Shown: positions 1-8,923 of the stretch, piece after piece | Numbering within the stretch: the first letter of the stretch is position 1 | Layout: every line of letters begins with the position of its first letter | Position numbers and translations under genes: made by a program | DNA from: DATARN01 sp963851105 | GTDB taxonomy: Bacteria > Actinomycetota > Acidimicrobiia > Acidimicrobiales > Palsa-688 | Direction: 5' to 3' | NCBI GenBank assembly: GCA_963851105.1 | Contig: CAWKNP010000007.1 | Coordinates: 203,798-267,797, forward strand | Length of the DNA: 64,000 nucleotides | The notes under the pieces: model-generated | Databases searched by the model: none | Seen by the model: only the letters and a program-made list of their open reading frames with translations | What the model was told of the DNA's origin: nothing

Positions 1-2
1 TC

Positions 3-53
3 CGGGTGACCCCGCGGTTCCGAACGCCACTCGAGCGGGAGCTGGCCGGTTGA
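3..53 (+). CDS. possible 3' end of a gene cut by the window edge
   Basis: An open frame runs from the left edge to a TGA at 51-53 and would encode a C-terminus ending PLERELAG. It is too short to identify and rests only on an open frame with plausible residue composition. The stretch from 54 to 146 shows nothing I can support as a gene. Confidence 0.25.
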   Translation, partial: RVTPRFRTPLERELAG

Positions 54-146
54 CCGCCCTACGCCCCAGACGGGCCTCGCTGGCCTGTTGAATGCCCACG
101 CCACACGGGCGGACGGCTCAAGCGAGAGCCAGGCGCCTCCGGGCGC

Positions 147-713
147 CTAGACCAGACGGGTGTGGGGGACCGAGGCCACCCGGCCGGACTCCCGGAGCTC
201 GATGACGGCGGGGACCGGATCGGCGTCGTGGAACAGCCGCTCGTCGCTGTAGTCCGCTTGGCGGCCGGTCGCGTCGACCACCCACCACGTCGCCTCGAGC
301 GCGATCCCGTTGGGGTCGGTGAAGTAGATCGAACGGAAGATGTTGTGGTCGACGACATCGGTCACCTCGCAGCCGGCGGCTTTGAGGCGGCGCTGCAAAT
401 CGTGCAGGGCATTCTCGTCGGGCAGGTTGAGCGACAGGTGATCGAACTGCGGGGCTCTCGAATCGGGAACCCCGGCAGGTTTGGCAAAGGCCTCGAGCTC
501 GAGATCGTGATACTCGAAGAACGCAATGGTTGTCTGCGGGCCGATCTCGAAGAAATAGTGGCGGAACGCAGGCAGACCCAAGGTGGCGACCAACCGGGCA
601 CCGAGAACTCCGTGGTAGAACCGCACGGTGGCGTCCATGTCGGATGTCACCAACGCCAGGTGGTTGACACCCCGCCACCGGGGAAGTTCGTCGGGCGAGT
701 CGTCTACGGTCAC
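147..713 (-). CDS. VOC-superfamily (glyoxalase/bleomycin-resistance fold) protein
   Basis: This encodes about 188 residues. The N-terminal part (GVNHLALVTSDMDATVRFY) is the typical opening beta-alpha unit of vicinal-oxygen-chelate proteins. It is followed by a second module with FDHLSLNLPD and YFTDPNGIALE, a standard VOC ending that carries the second metal-ligand region. Candidate ligands are the His of NHLA, the His of FDHLS and the Glu of ALEA, so it is probably a small metal-dependent lyase or dioxygenase; the substrate is unknown. The start is taken as GTG at 713, just upstream of VNHLAL, with another GTG three codons earlier. It is divergent from the SDR gene, with about 70 bases between them. 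Confidence 0.8.
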   Translation of the reverse strand: MTVDDSPDELPRWRGVNHLALVTSDMDATVRFYHGVLGARLVATLGLPAFRHYFFEIGPQTTIAFFEYHDLELEAFAKPAGVPDSRAPQFDHLSLNLPDENALHDLQRRLKAAGCEVTDVVDHNIFRSIYFTDPNGIALEATWWVVDATGRQADYSDERLFHDADPVPAVIELRESGRVASVPHTRLV

Positions 714-782
714 CGTTCCCACCGTACAACAAGGGTGGAAAAAAGTCCGCCCCGCGCCGGGTGGACACAGGGAGGCAATTCG

Positions 783-1652
783 TTGGAAGGAAAGGTCGTT
801 GTCATCACCGGTGCCAACAGCGGCATCGGCTTGGAAACGGCTGTCGCACTCGCGGCCATGGGCGCAACCACGGTGCTGGCGTGCCGCAATCCGGAGCGGG
901 CTGCGGCGGCATCCGCCGAGGTCCGGGAACGAGCCGCCAGTGACCGTGTCCACACTGTCGGGCTCGATCTGGCTGACCTCGCCTCGGTCCAGACCGCGGC
1001 TTCGTCGATCGCCGACGACTTCGGTCGGGTCGACGTGCTGGTCAACAACGCCGGCGGCATCTGGACCTCACGCCAGAGCACGGCCCAAGGCTTCGAGCAG
1101 ACCTTCGGCGTCAATCACCTGGGCGGCTTCTACCTGACCAACCTTCTCCTCTCGACCCTCGTCGCGGCCGCGCCATCGAGGGTCATCAACCTGTCGTCGG
1201 CGGCCCACCGCCTGGCGGTACGGGGCCTGCGGTGGTCCGACCTGCAACACCAGGGCCGATACTCCGCCATGGAGGTCTACGGCGAGTCCAAGCTGGCCAA
1301 CATTCTCTTCACCCGGGAACTGGGCCGCCGCCTCGACCCGGGCATGGTGACGGTCAATGCCGTGCACCCGGGACCAGTGCGCAGCGGCTTTGGCATGGGT
1401 GGGGACACCACCGGGCTGCTTGGCATCGCCAACCGTCTGATCAGACCCTTCGAGGTGACTCCGGCTGCGGGGGCCGATACCGTGATCTTCCTGGCCATCG
1501 ACGAGTCGGTGGCCGGCCAGACAGGCGGTTACTGGTCCAACCGCAGCCAATCCAAAGTCAGCGGCCACGGCCGCGACGACGACGCGGCGGGGCGGCTCTG
1601 GGTCGAGAGCGAGCGCCTGCTGAGCGACGCCGGCTTCCCGTTACCCAACTGA
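783..1652 (+). CDS. short-chain dehydrogenase/reductase (retinol-dehydrogenase-like)
   Basis: About 289 residues forming a classical SDR. The cofactor motif TGANSGIG lies at residues ~10-17, the structural NNAGG at about 90, and the catalytic YGESK (Tyr-x3-Lys) at about 160. Wide Rossmann spacing and the LxHPGPV-like stretch resemble the retinol dehydrogenase / WWOX-like actinobacterial SDRs. I chose TTG at 783 because a perfect GGAGG (771-775) stands 7 bases before it and the protein then begins directly at the Rossmann strand. The substrate is not predictable. A long imperfect palindrome follows the stop codon. Confidence 0.88.
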   Translation: MEGKVVVITGANSGIGLETAVALAAMGATTVLACRNPERAAAASAEVRERAASDRVHTVGLDLADLASVQTAASSIADDFGRVDVLVNNAGGIWTSRQSTAQGFEQTFGVNHLGGFYLTNLLLSTLVAAAPSRVINLSSAAHRLAVRGLRWSDLQHQGRYSAMEVYGESKLANILFTRELGRRLDPGMVTVNAVHPGPVRSGFGMGGDTTGLLGIANRLIRPFEVTPAAGADTVIFLAIDESVAGQTGGYWSNRSQSKVSGHGRDDDAAGRLWVESERLLSDAGFPLPN

Positions 1653-1737
1653 ACCTGCGGGACTTTTGTGAACCTGTGGGCTTCAGTGTTGCAGGACGAC
1701 ATTGAAGCCCACAGGAATCAAAAAAGCCCACAAGTTC
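1651..1737. repeat. 39-bp imperfect inverted repeat, 9-base loop
   Basis: Arms 1651-1689 and 1699-1737 pair at about 29 of 39 positions. The inner 15-17 bp (cctgtgggcttcaRtgt) are nearly perfect. Neither side carries a T-run, so it is not a textbook terminator; a palindromic mobile remnant or transcript-end hairpin are both possible. It starts within the last base of the SDR stop region. Confidence 0.7.
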
Positions 1738-1746
1738 GACGCCTTC

Positions 1747-1784
1747 CGTGGGCCCCGTGGGCCCCGTGGGCCTCGCGGGGCCCC
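1747..1784 (+). repeat. short GC-rich tandem repeat (cgtgggccc units)
   Basis: About four degenerate copies of a 9-base unit (cgtgggccc) lie between the palindrome and the acyltransferase start. Reading them as coding would give a GPVGPVG peptide, which is unlikely at the start of a PlsC-family enzyme. Confidence 0.6.
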
Positions 1785-1846
1785 GGCGGCTGGGCGACGA
1801 CGCAGGCCGGCCGATGGTTTCGGCCCAAGCCCTAGCATCGGCGACC

Positions 1847-3199
1847 ATGCGGCCGCTGGCGGACAAGGTGATGACCGCACTGGCATCGCTCCTGACGCAC
1901 ATCTTCTTCCGGCACGTGGAGATCGAGGGCGGCGAGAACCTCCCACGCCGGGGACCGCTGGTGGTGGTGGCCAACCACAGCAATGGGCTTGTCGACGGCC
2001 TGCTGTTGATGGCGACGCTACGGCGCTATCCCCGCTTCCTGGCGAAGGCCACACTTTTCAAAATCCTGCCGTTGCGGCCATTTTTGAAGTTGGCCGGGGT
2101 CGTGCCCGTCCACCGCCGCTCGGACAAAGAGGCGGGGACAGACAAGGGCCTGGGCAACGAAGAAACGTTCCGGACGTCCCGGGCCCTGCTCGAGCGTGGC
2201 GGTGTCGTCGCCCTTTTCCCCGAGGGGATCAGTCACAACGAACCGGCCCTGCAACCCTTGCGAACGGGCGCCGCTCGCATCGCGCTGGGCGCCGCCGCCG
2301 GGGGCAGCGACGACGTGGTCACCGTCGCGGTCGGCCTTGTCTATGACGCCAAGGCGACCTTCCGGTCCCGGGCATTGGTACGGGTAGGACCGGCCCAATC
2401 AGTCACACCATGGGTCGAGAAGTACCGCGCCGACGAGCGGGCGGCGGTGCGCGCCCTTACCGAAGAGCTGGGCGATCAGCTTCGTGAGGTGGTCACCACC
2501 TATCGCTCGTGGCGGGAGGCGGAGCTCTTGGCCGCCATCGCCGAGGTGGTCGTCGCGCCGGCGCCCGACAGCGGGCCGGCGCCGGAACTGGAGCTCGGGG
2601 CCTTGGCTGAACGGGAGCGGTTGGCGGCGGAGCTGGCCTCGATCGACCTGGACACCGACGACGCCGCGGCCCTATTGGAGGCCTATGAGACCTACCGGCG
2701 GGACCTGGCGTTGATGGGTCTGACCGACGCTCAGGTCACCGCCCGCTATGGCCGGAAGTATCGCCGAGCCCTGGCCTGGTCGCTGGTCAAGCTGGGTGCC
2801 GCCGTACCGCCGGGATTGGTGGGTGTCGCCGTCCATGCCGTGCCGTATCAGATCATGAAGCGCCTGGCCAAGCTGCCGCGAGACGAGAGCATCAAGTCGA
2901 CGGTCAAGCTGGTCGGTTGCTTTTTCCTGTTCAGCATCGAGTACCTCGTCATCGCCGAGGTGGTGCGGCGCAAGCGGGGATGGCTCGCCGCCGCTATCGC
3001 CTTCGTGGCGGCGCTGCTCAGCGGCTACGCCTCCCTGCGTTTGAGCGAACGGGCCAAGTCGGTCGGCGGGTTGATGGAGGGAGCCTCCATTGTCAGGAGC
3101 CGAGGCGCCGTCCTCCCTGCGGTGCTGGCTCACCGCGCCGAGGTGGTCCAGCGGGCCCGCGTCCTGGTTAGCCCGCCGGCGCCGGCGCCGGCTGCCTGA
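1847..3199 (+). CDS. PlsC-type acyltransferase with C-terminal membrane segments
   Basis: About 450 residues. The glycerolipid acyltransferase block I is ANHSNGLVD (NHx4D, near residue 43), followed by FPEG in VALFPEGISH (block III, near residue 125). The second half contains a charged helical region and then two to three hydrophobic stretches (FFLFSIEYLVIAEVV; WLAAAIAFVAALLSGY), so the enzyme is probably membrane bound. The likely role is acyl transfer to a glycerolipid or related alcohol in the inner leaflet; the acceptor is not known. ATG at 1847 is preferred. Longer frames from 1748 or 1814 would run into low-complexity repeats. Confidence 0.8.
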   Translation: MRPLADKVMTALASLLTHIFFRHVEIEGGENLPRRGPLVVVANHSNGLVDGLLLMATLRRYPRFLAKATLFKILPLRPFLKLAGVVPVHRRSDKEAGTDKGLGNEETFRTSRALLERGGVVALFPEGISHNEPALQPLRTGAARIALGAAAGGSDDVVTVAVGLVYDAKATFRSRALVRVGPAQSVTPWVEKYRADERAAVRALTEELGDQLREVVTTYRSWREAELLAAIAEVVVAPAPDSGPAPELELGALAERERLAAELASIDLDTDDAAALLEAYETYRRDLALMGLTDAQVTARYGRKYRRALAWSLVKLGAAVPPGLVGVAVHAVPYQIMKRLAKLPRDESIKSTVKLVGCFFLFSIEYLVIAEVVRRKRGWLAAAIAFVAALLSGYASLRLSERAKSVGGLMEGASIVRSRGAVLPAVLAHRAEVVQRARVLVSPPAPAPAA

Positions 3200-3225
3200 A
3201 CGATTTCAGGTGTAGGTCCCTCTGG

Positions 3226-4113
3226 TCATCCCCGCCCAGTCGCCGAGTCGGATCCCGCCTGAGGACGGGCTGGCCGCCGCCCGAGGACACCGAGCTGTTT
3301 GAGCGTGCTCCGCAGCCGTTTGGCCGCGGCCGGCTGGACCAGGGGTACCACCTGCTCGAGGAGCCGATCGACCGGAGTCACCGAGTCGAGGAGCCAGCGC
3401 GACAGGATGCCCTCGTCCATCCAGCCGCCGGCGCCCGCGGGCAGCTGCTCATTGAGCCACCCCGGCTCAGCCGCCTGGGCGACCAGGTAGCTCCACGACC
3501 AGCTGTCGGCCCCGATTCGCATGACGCCGGGTAGCTGCAGCGGGCCCACATCGATTCCGTTCTCCGTCACGACCTGGATGACGGGGTGGAGGCGGCCCAC
3601 CGCTTGCCAGGTCAGGGGCTCGGACGCCCGTTTGGCGGCACCGAGGACATTGCTCAGCCAGATACTGGCCAGCAGGAGGTCGGTCGACTCCTCTGGTGGA
3701 GGAGTCGGGAGCCGGAAACACCTCCGCATGCAGTCGACGACCCGCCCGACCGTTGGCGCCTCCTTGATCAGCACCGTCTTCCCGTCGCGCAGATAGCCGG
3801 CCATGGCGCCGGTCCGTGTCATTAAGCACACGACGCGGACCCGGCGGCGCTCGCCCGGTGCCAGGATTTCGACCGGGGGCGGCGGGCCGCCAACTTCCAT
3901 CGCGTGGGCCCAGCCGTACCCGACGGTGGCGATGGCGTCGCACCCGGGGGGCGCTATGAAGCCCACCATGGTCTCGAGGTGCCGGTGCCATTGGACCCTT
4001 TCGGGGTGGTCGAATGGACCCAAGATCTCGGCCCAGGCAGGATCGGAGCCCGCGGGCCGCAGCGATTCCATGCTCTGGGCGAGGCGGGTCAGGGTTTCGG
4101 AGAGAGTGCTCAC
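3226..4113 (-). CDS. conserved-looking protein of unknown function
   Basis: About 295 residues, soluble, with no signal peptide or membrane segment. I do not recognise a family. Visible features are a Trp-rich N-terminal segment (QWHRHLETMVGF), a central Arg-rich strand region (ERRRVRVVCLMTRTG) and a C-terminal helical part. Start: GTG at 4113 has GGAG six bases upstream; an ATG four codons earlier (4125) is an alternative. It lies 44 bases after aspS in the same direction and could be cotranscribed with it. Codon usage looks like that of its neighbours, so I treat it as a real gene. Confidence 0.6.
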   Translation of the reverse strand: MSTLSETLTRLAQSMESLRPAGSDPAWAEILGPFDHPERVQWHRHLETMVGFIAPPGCDAIATVGYGWAHAMEVGGPPPPVEILAPGERRRVRVVCLMTRTGAMAGYLRDGKTVLIKEAPTVGRVVDCMRRCFRLPTPPPEESTDLLLASIWLSNVLGAAKRASEPLTWQAVGRLHPVIQVVTENGIDVGPLQLPGVMRIGADSWSWSYLVAQAAEPGWLNEQLPAGAGGWMDEGILSRWLLDSVTPVDRLLEQVVPLVQPAAAKRLRSTLKQLGVLGRRPARPQAGSDSATGRG

Positions 4114-4157
4114 ACCTCTCTCCATGCCGCGCCGGCACGGGCACCCCGCAGGGCGTC

Positions 4158-6032
4158 CTAGTTCGGGGGCTTGGGCAGCACCACTTGGAGGTGGAGCTCC
4201 TTGAGCTGGTCCTCGCTCGCGGGGCTCGGGGCGCCCATCAACAGGTCCCGGGCAGTCTGATTGAGCGGGAAGGCGATGACCTCGCGCAGGTTGGCCTGGT
4301 CGAGCAGCATCATCAGGAGGCGATCAAAACCGGGCGCGATCCCGGCGTGGGGTGGTGCACCATAGTGAAACGCCTGCCACAGGGCGGGAAACGACTGCTC
4401 GATCCGTTCGGGACCGTACCCCGCAATCGCGAACGCAGCCTGCATCACTTCGGGCCGGTGGTTCCGCACCGCGCCCGAGGACAGTTCGAGGCCGTTGCAG
4501 ACCAGGTCGTACTGGTAGGCCAGGATGTCGCCGGGGTCCTTGGTCTGCAGCGCCTCCAGGCCCCCTTGGGGCATGGAGAACGGATTGTGGGAGAAGTCCC
4601 ACCCTTTGGTCTCGTCGTTCCACTCGTACATCGGGAAGTCGGTGATCCAGCAGAACGCCAGCTCGTCAGGGTCGGCAAGGCCGAGATCTCGCCCCACCGC
4701 CGTCCGTTGGGCGCCGAGCACCCGGCTGGCGGCTTCGGAGGGACCGACGGCGGTGAGCACGGCGTCGCCCGGTTGCGCTCCTACGGCCTCGACGATGACA
4801 TCGATCTCGGCCGCGACGAGCTTGCGGGCCAGCGGTCCCTTGACTTCGCTACCGAGCTCGGCGGGGAGCTGCAGCCAGCTGCCGATGACCCCCGCCTTGT
4901 TGGCAGTGTCGGAAAAGGCGTCGAACCACCGGCGAGGCTGGGGCGCGCCCCCGGGGATGCGCAGCGCCCGGATGGCGTGGCCCTTCTCCGGGACCTGGAG
5001 GAACATGGGAAGTTCGGTGGTGCCGCCAAGCACGGCGGTCGCATCGGCGATGGCCAGGTCGAAGCGCAGGTCCGGCTTGTCGGTGCCGTAGCTGGCCAGG
5101 ACCTCGGCGTGGGTGAGGCGGGGGAATGGTGCCTTGGCCTGCTTGATCGGCGCCATGCCGCCGGCGGGGAGCTCGGTGACCACGTGCATCATGAGCTGCT
5201 CGACCTCGTCGAACACGTCCTCCTGGGTTGCGAACGCCATCTCGAGATCTATCTGGTAAAACTCGCCGGGACTGCGGTCGGCGCGCGACGCCTCGTCGCG
5301 GAAGCAGGGGGCGATCTGGAAGTAGCGCTCGATCCCGCCCACCATCAGCAACTGTTTGAACTGCTGCGGCGCCTGTGGCAGGGCGTAGAACTCGCCGGGG
5401 TAGAGCCGGCTCGGGACGAGGAAGTCGCGGGCTCCCTCGGGGCTGCTGGCGGTCAGGATCGGCGTGGTGATCTCCAGGAAGTTGCGCTGCGCCATGTGGG
5501 TGCGGACCAGTTGCGCCAGGCGGGCTCGGGCCTGGAGGCGGGCAACGACGGGTCCCCGGCGGAGATCGAGGTAGCGGTAGCGGAGCCTGGTGTCCTCGGA
5601 GACGTCGGCGGCGGGATCGATCGGAAACGGGAGCACGTCGGCCCCGGACAGGACCTCGACGGAGTCCACGGCCACCTCGATGGTGCCCGTGGCCAGCTTC
5701 GGGTTGTAGTCCTTCTCCTCCCGCGCCACCACCTCGCCGCTCACCGCGACCACGCTCTCGAGGCGAAGCCGGGTGAGGGTCTCGAAGCCTGGCCGGTCGG
5801 GGTGCGAGACCAACTGCACGATGCCGCTGGCGTCGCGCAGGTCGATGAACAGCAGGCCGCCGTGGTCGCGCTTTGCCGCCACCCAGCCCGCCAGGCGGTG
5901 ACGCCGTCCGACGTGGGCCTCGGCGATCTCACCGGCACGGATGTTTCGGTAGGTGTTGTCGCCGGTGTTGCCGGCTGCGTTGTCGCCTGCGTTGTTGGCC
6001 AGGGGAGGGAGATCAGCTACTCGATCGGTCAC
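4158..6032 (-). CDS. aspS: aspartyl-tRNA synthetase
   Basis: A class II aminoacyl-tRNA synthetase of 624 residues, the usual bacterial AspRS length. An N-terminal OB-fold anticodon-binding domain spans about residues 30-140. The catalytic core has motif 2 (FRDEASRADR) followed by GEFYQIDLEM, a GAD-type insertion, and a C-terminal motif 3 (GIAPGFDRLLM, with the ATP-binding Arg). It charges tRNA-Asp, and in many actinobacteria also tRNA-Asn for the amidotransferase route. The start is GTG at 6032, with no clear ribosome-binding site. The N-terminal extension rich in Asn/Gly/Asp before NIRAGEI suggests the true start could be slightly downstream. Confidence 0.95.
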   Translation of the reverse strand: MTDRVADLPPLANNAGDNAAGNTGDNTYRNIRAGEIAEAHVGRRHRLAGWVAAKRDHGGLLFIDLRDASGIVQLVSHPDRPGFETLTRLRLESVVAVSGEVVAREEKDYNPKLATGTIEVAVDSVEVLSGADVLPFPIDPAADVSEDTRLRYRYLDLRRGPVVARLQARARLAQLVRTHMAQRNFLEITTPILTASSPEGARDFLVPSRLYPGEFYALPQAPQQFKQLLMVGGIERYFQIAPCFRDEASRADRSPGEFYQIDLEMAFATQEDVFDEVEQLMMHVVTELPAGGMAPIKQAKAPFPRLTHAEVLASYGTDKPDLRFDLAIADATAVLGGTTELPMFLQVPEKGHAIRALRIPGGAPQPRRWFDAFSDTANKAGVIGSWLQLPAELGSEVKGPLARKLVAAEIDVIVEAVGAQPGDAVLTAVGPSEAASRVLGAQRTAVGRDLGLADPDELAFCWITDFPMYEWNDETKGWDFSHNPFSMPQGGLEALQTKDPGDILAYQYDLVCNGLELSSGAVRNHRPEVMQAAFAIAGYGPERIEQSFPALWQAFHYGAPPHAGIAPGFDRLLMMLLDQANLREVIAFPLNQTARDLLMGAPSPASEDQLKELHLQVVLPKPPN

Positions 6033-6128
6033 GGTGGCGACGAGGCTACAGGGCCGGGATCACCGCTCGACTCGTACCGCCGGCGACAACTCGCCCTCGC
6101 CAGCGGCTCGGACCCTCGCCGGCAACGA

Positions 6129-6158
6129 ATGAGGCCCCCGCCGCAGCGGGGGCCTCAT
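6129..6158. terminator. strong GC hairpin between the surface-protein gene and aspS
   Basis: A perfect 13-bp stem (6129-6141 with 6146-6158) and a 4-base loop stand just after the stop of the 6181-7935 gene on the reverse strand. There is no clear T-run, so termination is inferred from stem strength and position. Confidence 0.65.
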
Positions 6159-6180
6159 CACTTACAGGAACTGCGGTGGG

Positions 6181-7935
6181 TTACGGGTTGGTACGGGCCC
6201 TGCGCAGCAGGCGCCGCGTGCCCTCAGCCATGATCAGGAGGCCAACGGCAATCCACGGCAACGTGGGACCGGTACCGGTGGTGGCCAGACCATTGCCCGA
6301 GGAGGTGACCGACGGAGCGATCAGGGTGATTGAGCCGCCGATGATGGCTTGGTCGACCGCTCCGATAGCCGTGGCTTCGCCCGAGGCCCCGCCGGTGCAG
6401 TTGCCGAGACCGGCAGTCACATTGGCGGTGTCAGCCAGGACGCCGTTAGGCGAGTTGGCCGGGATCGACACCATGACGGTCAGTGCTATGGGCGCATCAC
6501 CTGGGTGGTAGGACCCCAGATCGGGCCAGGTGATGGTGCCGGTACTGGTGTTGTACACCCCGCCCTTGCTGATCGTCCCGATGGTGAACGACGGGCTGCC
6601 GGAGTTGATCGAGATCTTGTCCGTGGCGTGGATGTGAACCAGGTCGCAGGTGGAGTCGCTCAGCGCCGATGCGCTGGACGGGATGAGGATGGTCCAGGTG
6701 AAGGTGTTGCCGGCGGCGACGGTCGGCGCACTGGCCACCTTGGCCACCGGCACGGTGCAGGCGATGGGCCCGTTGGGCAGCATGACCGAAGACTCGACAT
6801 GGCCGACGCGCACATTGGCGACGGTGATACCGGCGGCGGGGATGCTGGCATTGATGGACAGGAGGTCATAGGCCACCGTCGTCGCGGCCGGGGCAATGGC
6901 GGCTCCGACGTTGACGCTGAGGTTGATGCCAAGAGCCGCCAGCGTGGTATGCAGCGCCGAACCAACGCCGAGCAGCGGGTTGATGATCCCGGCCAACAGG
7001 CTCCGCTTGACCGATGCCAGCGTGATGGGTGCGGCTGCACCGATCTTCAGGGCGATGGTGATAACCGGATCACTGTTGCTGGTGGTGGTGCCGGCATGGC
7101 CTTCTCCGTCATTGAAGGTGCTGATGGAGAACGGGTTGTTGGCGTCGGTTCCTTGCACGGTCACTGCGATCTGCAGCGCGGTACCGAGGTTGACGGTGAG
7201 GGGAGCGATGATCTCCTTGACCGTGTTCTGGATGCCGAAGGTGCCGTCAGCGTTGGCGACCAGGTCGGTCCGGGTGGTGGTCTGTGCCGCCTGGGTGCCG
7301 GCGGCGCCGGTACCGGAGACGACCGGCGGCGTGGCGCCGACGACCGACGTCGGAGCCGACGCCTCACCTTCGCCGTAGGCGAGAGGCTGGCCAACCGGGC
7401 AGAAGCTCGAGTTGTAGGCCGCCGCCGCCCGACCCGTCAGCAACCCGGTAGTCAGCAGCCCGGGAATGTTGAGCGGAATGGCGGTCTTGGTGATGAGCCC
7501 GCTCGGCGGTGCCGCGTGAGCCTCGGCGATGCCGAGCTGGATCTGGTTCTTCTGGGCCTGGGTCAGCCCGAGGCCGACCTCGATGCCTGAGCCCCGCCCG
7601 TAGGCGTTGGCCGCGTTGGCCGTCTGATCCGTCTGGACCAGGGCACCGGTGACCGGTGAGGCGACGGCGGCGCCGAGACCGCCGGATGCGGCGGTATTGG
7701 CGGAAAACGCCTGCTCCACGCCAGCCAATGTGGTGGCCCCGAGAGTCAGCGCCTTGAGGCTGATCTCACTCCCAGTGCCGTAGGCACCGAAACGGGCCTG
7801 GGCGAATGGGGTGCCCGCGGCGGCCAGGGCACGAGGGGCCGCCGAGGCGGGCACCGCCGGGACCATCGCCACCGAGGCGCCGCTGAGAACTACCGCTCCC
7901 AGCACCGCCATCCCTCGCCTGCGAAATCGGATCAT
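6181..7935 (-). CDS. secreted, sortase-type (LAxTG) cell-surface protein
   Basis: About 584 residues. The N-terminus (RFRRRGMAVLGAVVLSG, ending VPASAAPRA) is a typical signal peptide with an AxA cleavage site. The C-terminus has GLATTGTGPTLP, a hydrophobic stretch (WIAVGLLIMA) and a basic tail (RRLLRRAR), i.e. an LAxTG cell-wall sorting signal as used by class E sortases. The body is Ala/Thr/Gly rich with beta-type repeats and a DUF11-like region before the anchor. The function is probably structural or adhesive. The start ATG at 7935 gives the signal peptide directly, with GGGAGG upstream. No sortase gene is in the window. Confidence 0.75.
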   Translation of the reverse strand: MIRFRRRGMAVLGAVVLSGASVAMVPAVPASAAPRALAAAGTPFAQARFGAYGTGSEISLKALTLGATTLAGVEQAFSANTAASGGLGAAVASPVTGALVQTDQTANAANAYGRGSGIEVGLGLTQAQKNQIQLGIAEAHAAPPSGLITKTAIPLNIPGLLTTGLLTGRAAAAYNSSFCPVGQPLAYGEGEASAPTSVVGATPPVVSGTGAAGTQAAQTTTRTDLVANADGTFGIQNTVKEIIAPLTVNLGTALQIAVTVQGTDANNPFSISTFNDGEGHAGTTTSNSDPVITIALKIGAAAPITLASVKRSLLAGIINPLLGVGSALHTTLAALGINLSVNVGAAIAPAATTVAYDLLSINASIPAAGITVANVRVGHVESSVMLPNGPIACTVPVAKVASAPTVAAGNTFTWTILIPSSASALSDSTCDLVHIHATDKISINSGSPSFTIGTISKGGVYNTSTGTITWPDLGSYHPGDAPIALTVMVSIPANSPNGVLADTANVTAGLGNCTGGASGEATAIGAVDQAIIGGSITLIAPSVTSSGNGLATTGTGPTLPWIAVGLLIMAEGTRRLLRRARTNP

Positions 7936-8163
7936 TGTGTTGCAGCCTCCCTCAGGTACCCGTCGTGTCGGGGAACAACCAAAACCACCGAGCTTCACAA
8001 AGCAACGACGCCGGGATGATTCCCGTACATATCGCCTCAACCTTGGTTGCCTCTACTGCCTTGTCTGTCGGTCCTTCTTACCCACCCTGACCGTTCCGGT
8101 TGTTCGACTGGTCAGTCTGTCCATTTTTAGTGTTCTGCCGCGCTTCCCAGCAATCTGCACACC

Positions 8164-8838
8164 TTAGTCAGGTGTCGGCACCGGTGGCGAGCTTGACTCC
8201 CCCAGCTGTTCTTCCAGCCACTCGCGAAGATTCGTGAGCTCTCGCCGCAGGTTAGCAGTCTCTGCTTCGAGGGCCAGGATCCGTTCGGCGAACGCGGCGG
8301 ATTTCGTGGCCGGACCTTCCGAGGTGTCAGACAACTCGATCGGTCCCAGGAGGTGAATCCAGCGATCCTCCCGTTGCCCGGGGCGCCGCCCGATGAAGCT
8401 TACGAGCGGGTCCGGTCGCCGGCCCAGGCGATCGAGGACCCCGGGCACGCCTCCGAGTTCACTGAGGTCGCCGTAGCGCTCGGTTCGGGCCACCAGCTCG
8501 GATTCGGTCTGGGCCCCCCTCAACAGAAGGACAGCCAGCACGGCCAGCTCCGGCGGAGTGAGGGCCCAGACCTCGTCGAGGACGTGGCGGTACTTGGTGA
8601 CGCGGGCGTGGGCCGGATAGACGATGCGGGTCAGCTTCTGTTCCCGCAGCGAGGTGAGCGCGGCGGTCACCGTGTCCTCCCGGTAGTTGACGACGGGGTC
8701 ACGGTTGCTCGTCTGGTTGCACGCCGAGATGAGGGCGTTCATTGTCAGCGGATAGTTCTCCGGGGTGGTGGCCGCCTTCTCGAGCAGGCTGCCCAGAACC
8801 CGTTGTTCCTCGCCGGTGAGCTCCACCGGGCGCAGCAT
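8164..8838 (-). CDS. YceH/DUF480 family protein
   Basis: 224 residues. The N-terminal block (LTGEEQRVLGSLLEKAATTPENYPL and NALISACNQTSNRDPV) is the hallmark of the DUF480/YceH family, which has two winged-helix domains. The segment LRGAQTESELVARTERY is the second conserved block. The C-terminus (residues ~180-215) is a predicted coiled coil (EAETANLRRELTNLREWLEEQL). The cellular role of the family is not established. It is divergent from the aconitase gene with 85 bases between the starts. Confidence 0.9.
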   Translation of the reverse strand: MLRPVELTGEEQRVLGSLLEKAATTPENYPLTMNALISACNQTSNRDPVVNYREDTVTAALTSLREQKLTRIVYPAHARVTKYRHVLDEVWALTPPELAVLAVLLLRGAQTESELVARTERYGDLSELGGVPGVLDRLGRRPDPLVSFIGRRPGQREDRWIHLLGPIELSDTSEGPATKSAAFAERILALEAETANLRRELTNLREWLEEQLGESSSPPVPTPD

Positions 8839-8923
8839 ACGGGCGGCGCGGCTCCGGGCTCATGTGGCTGCCCGAGCCGTATGATGCGACGCTCCGGGTG
8901 ATCGATACGAAGAGGAGATTCCC

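Noticed and set aside
4014..6233. 739-codon frame opposite aspS
   Set aside because: Shadow of the synthetase; no ribosome site or domain.
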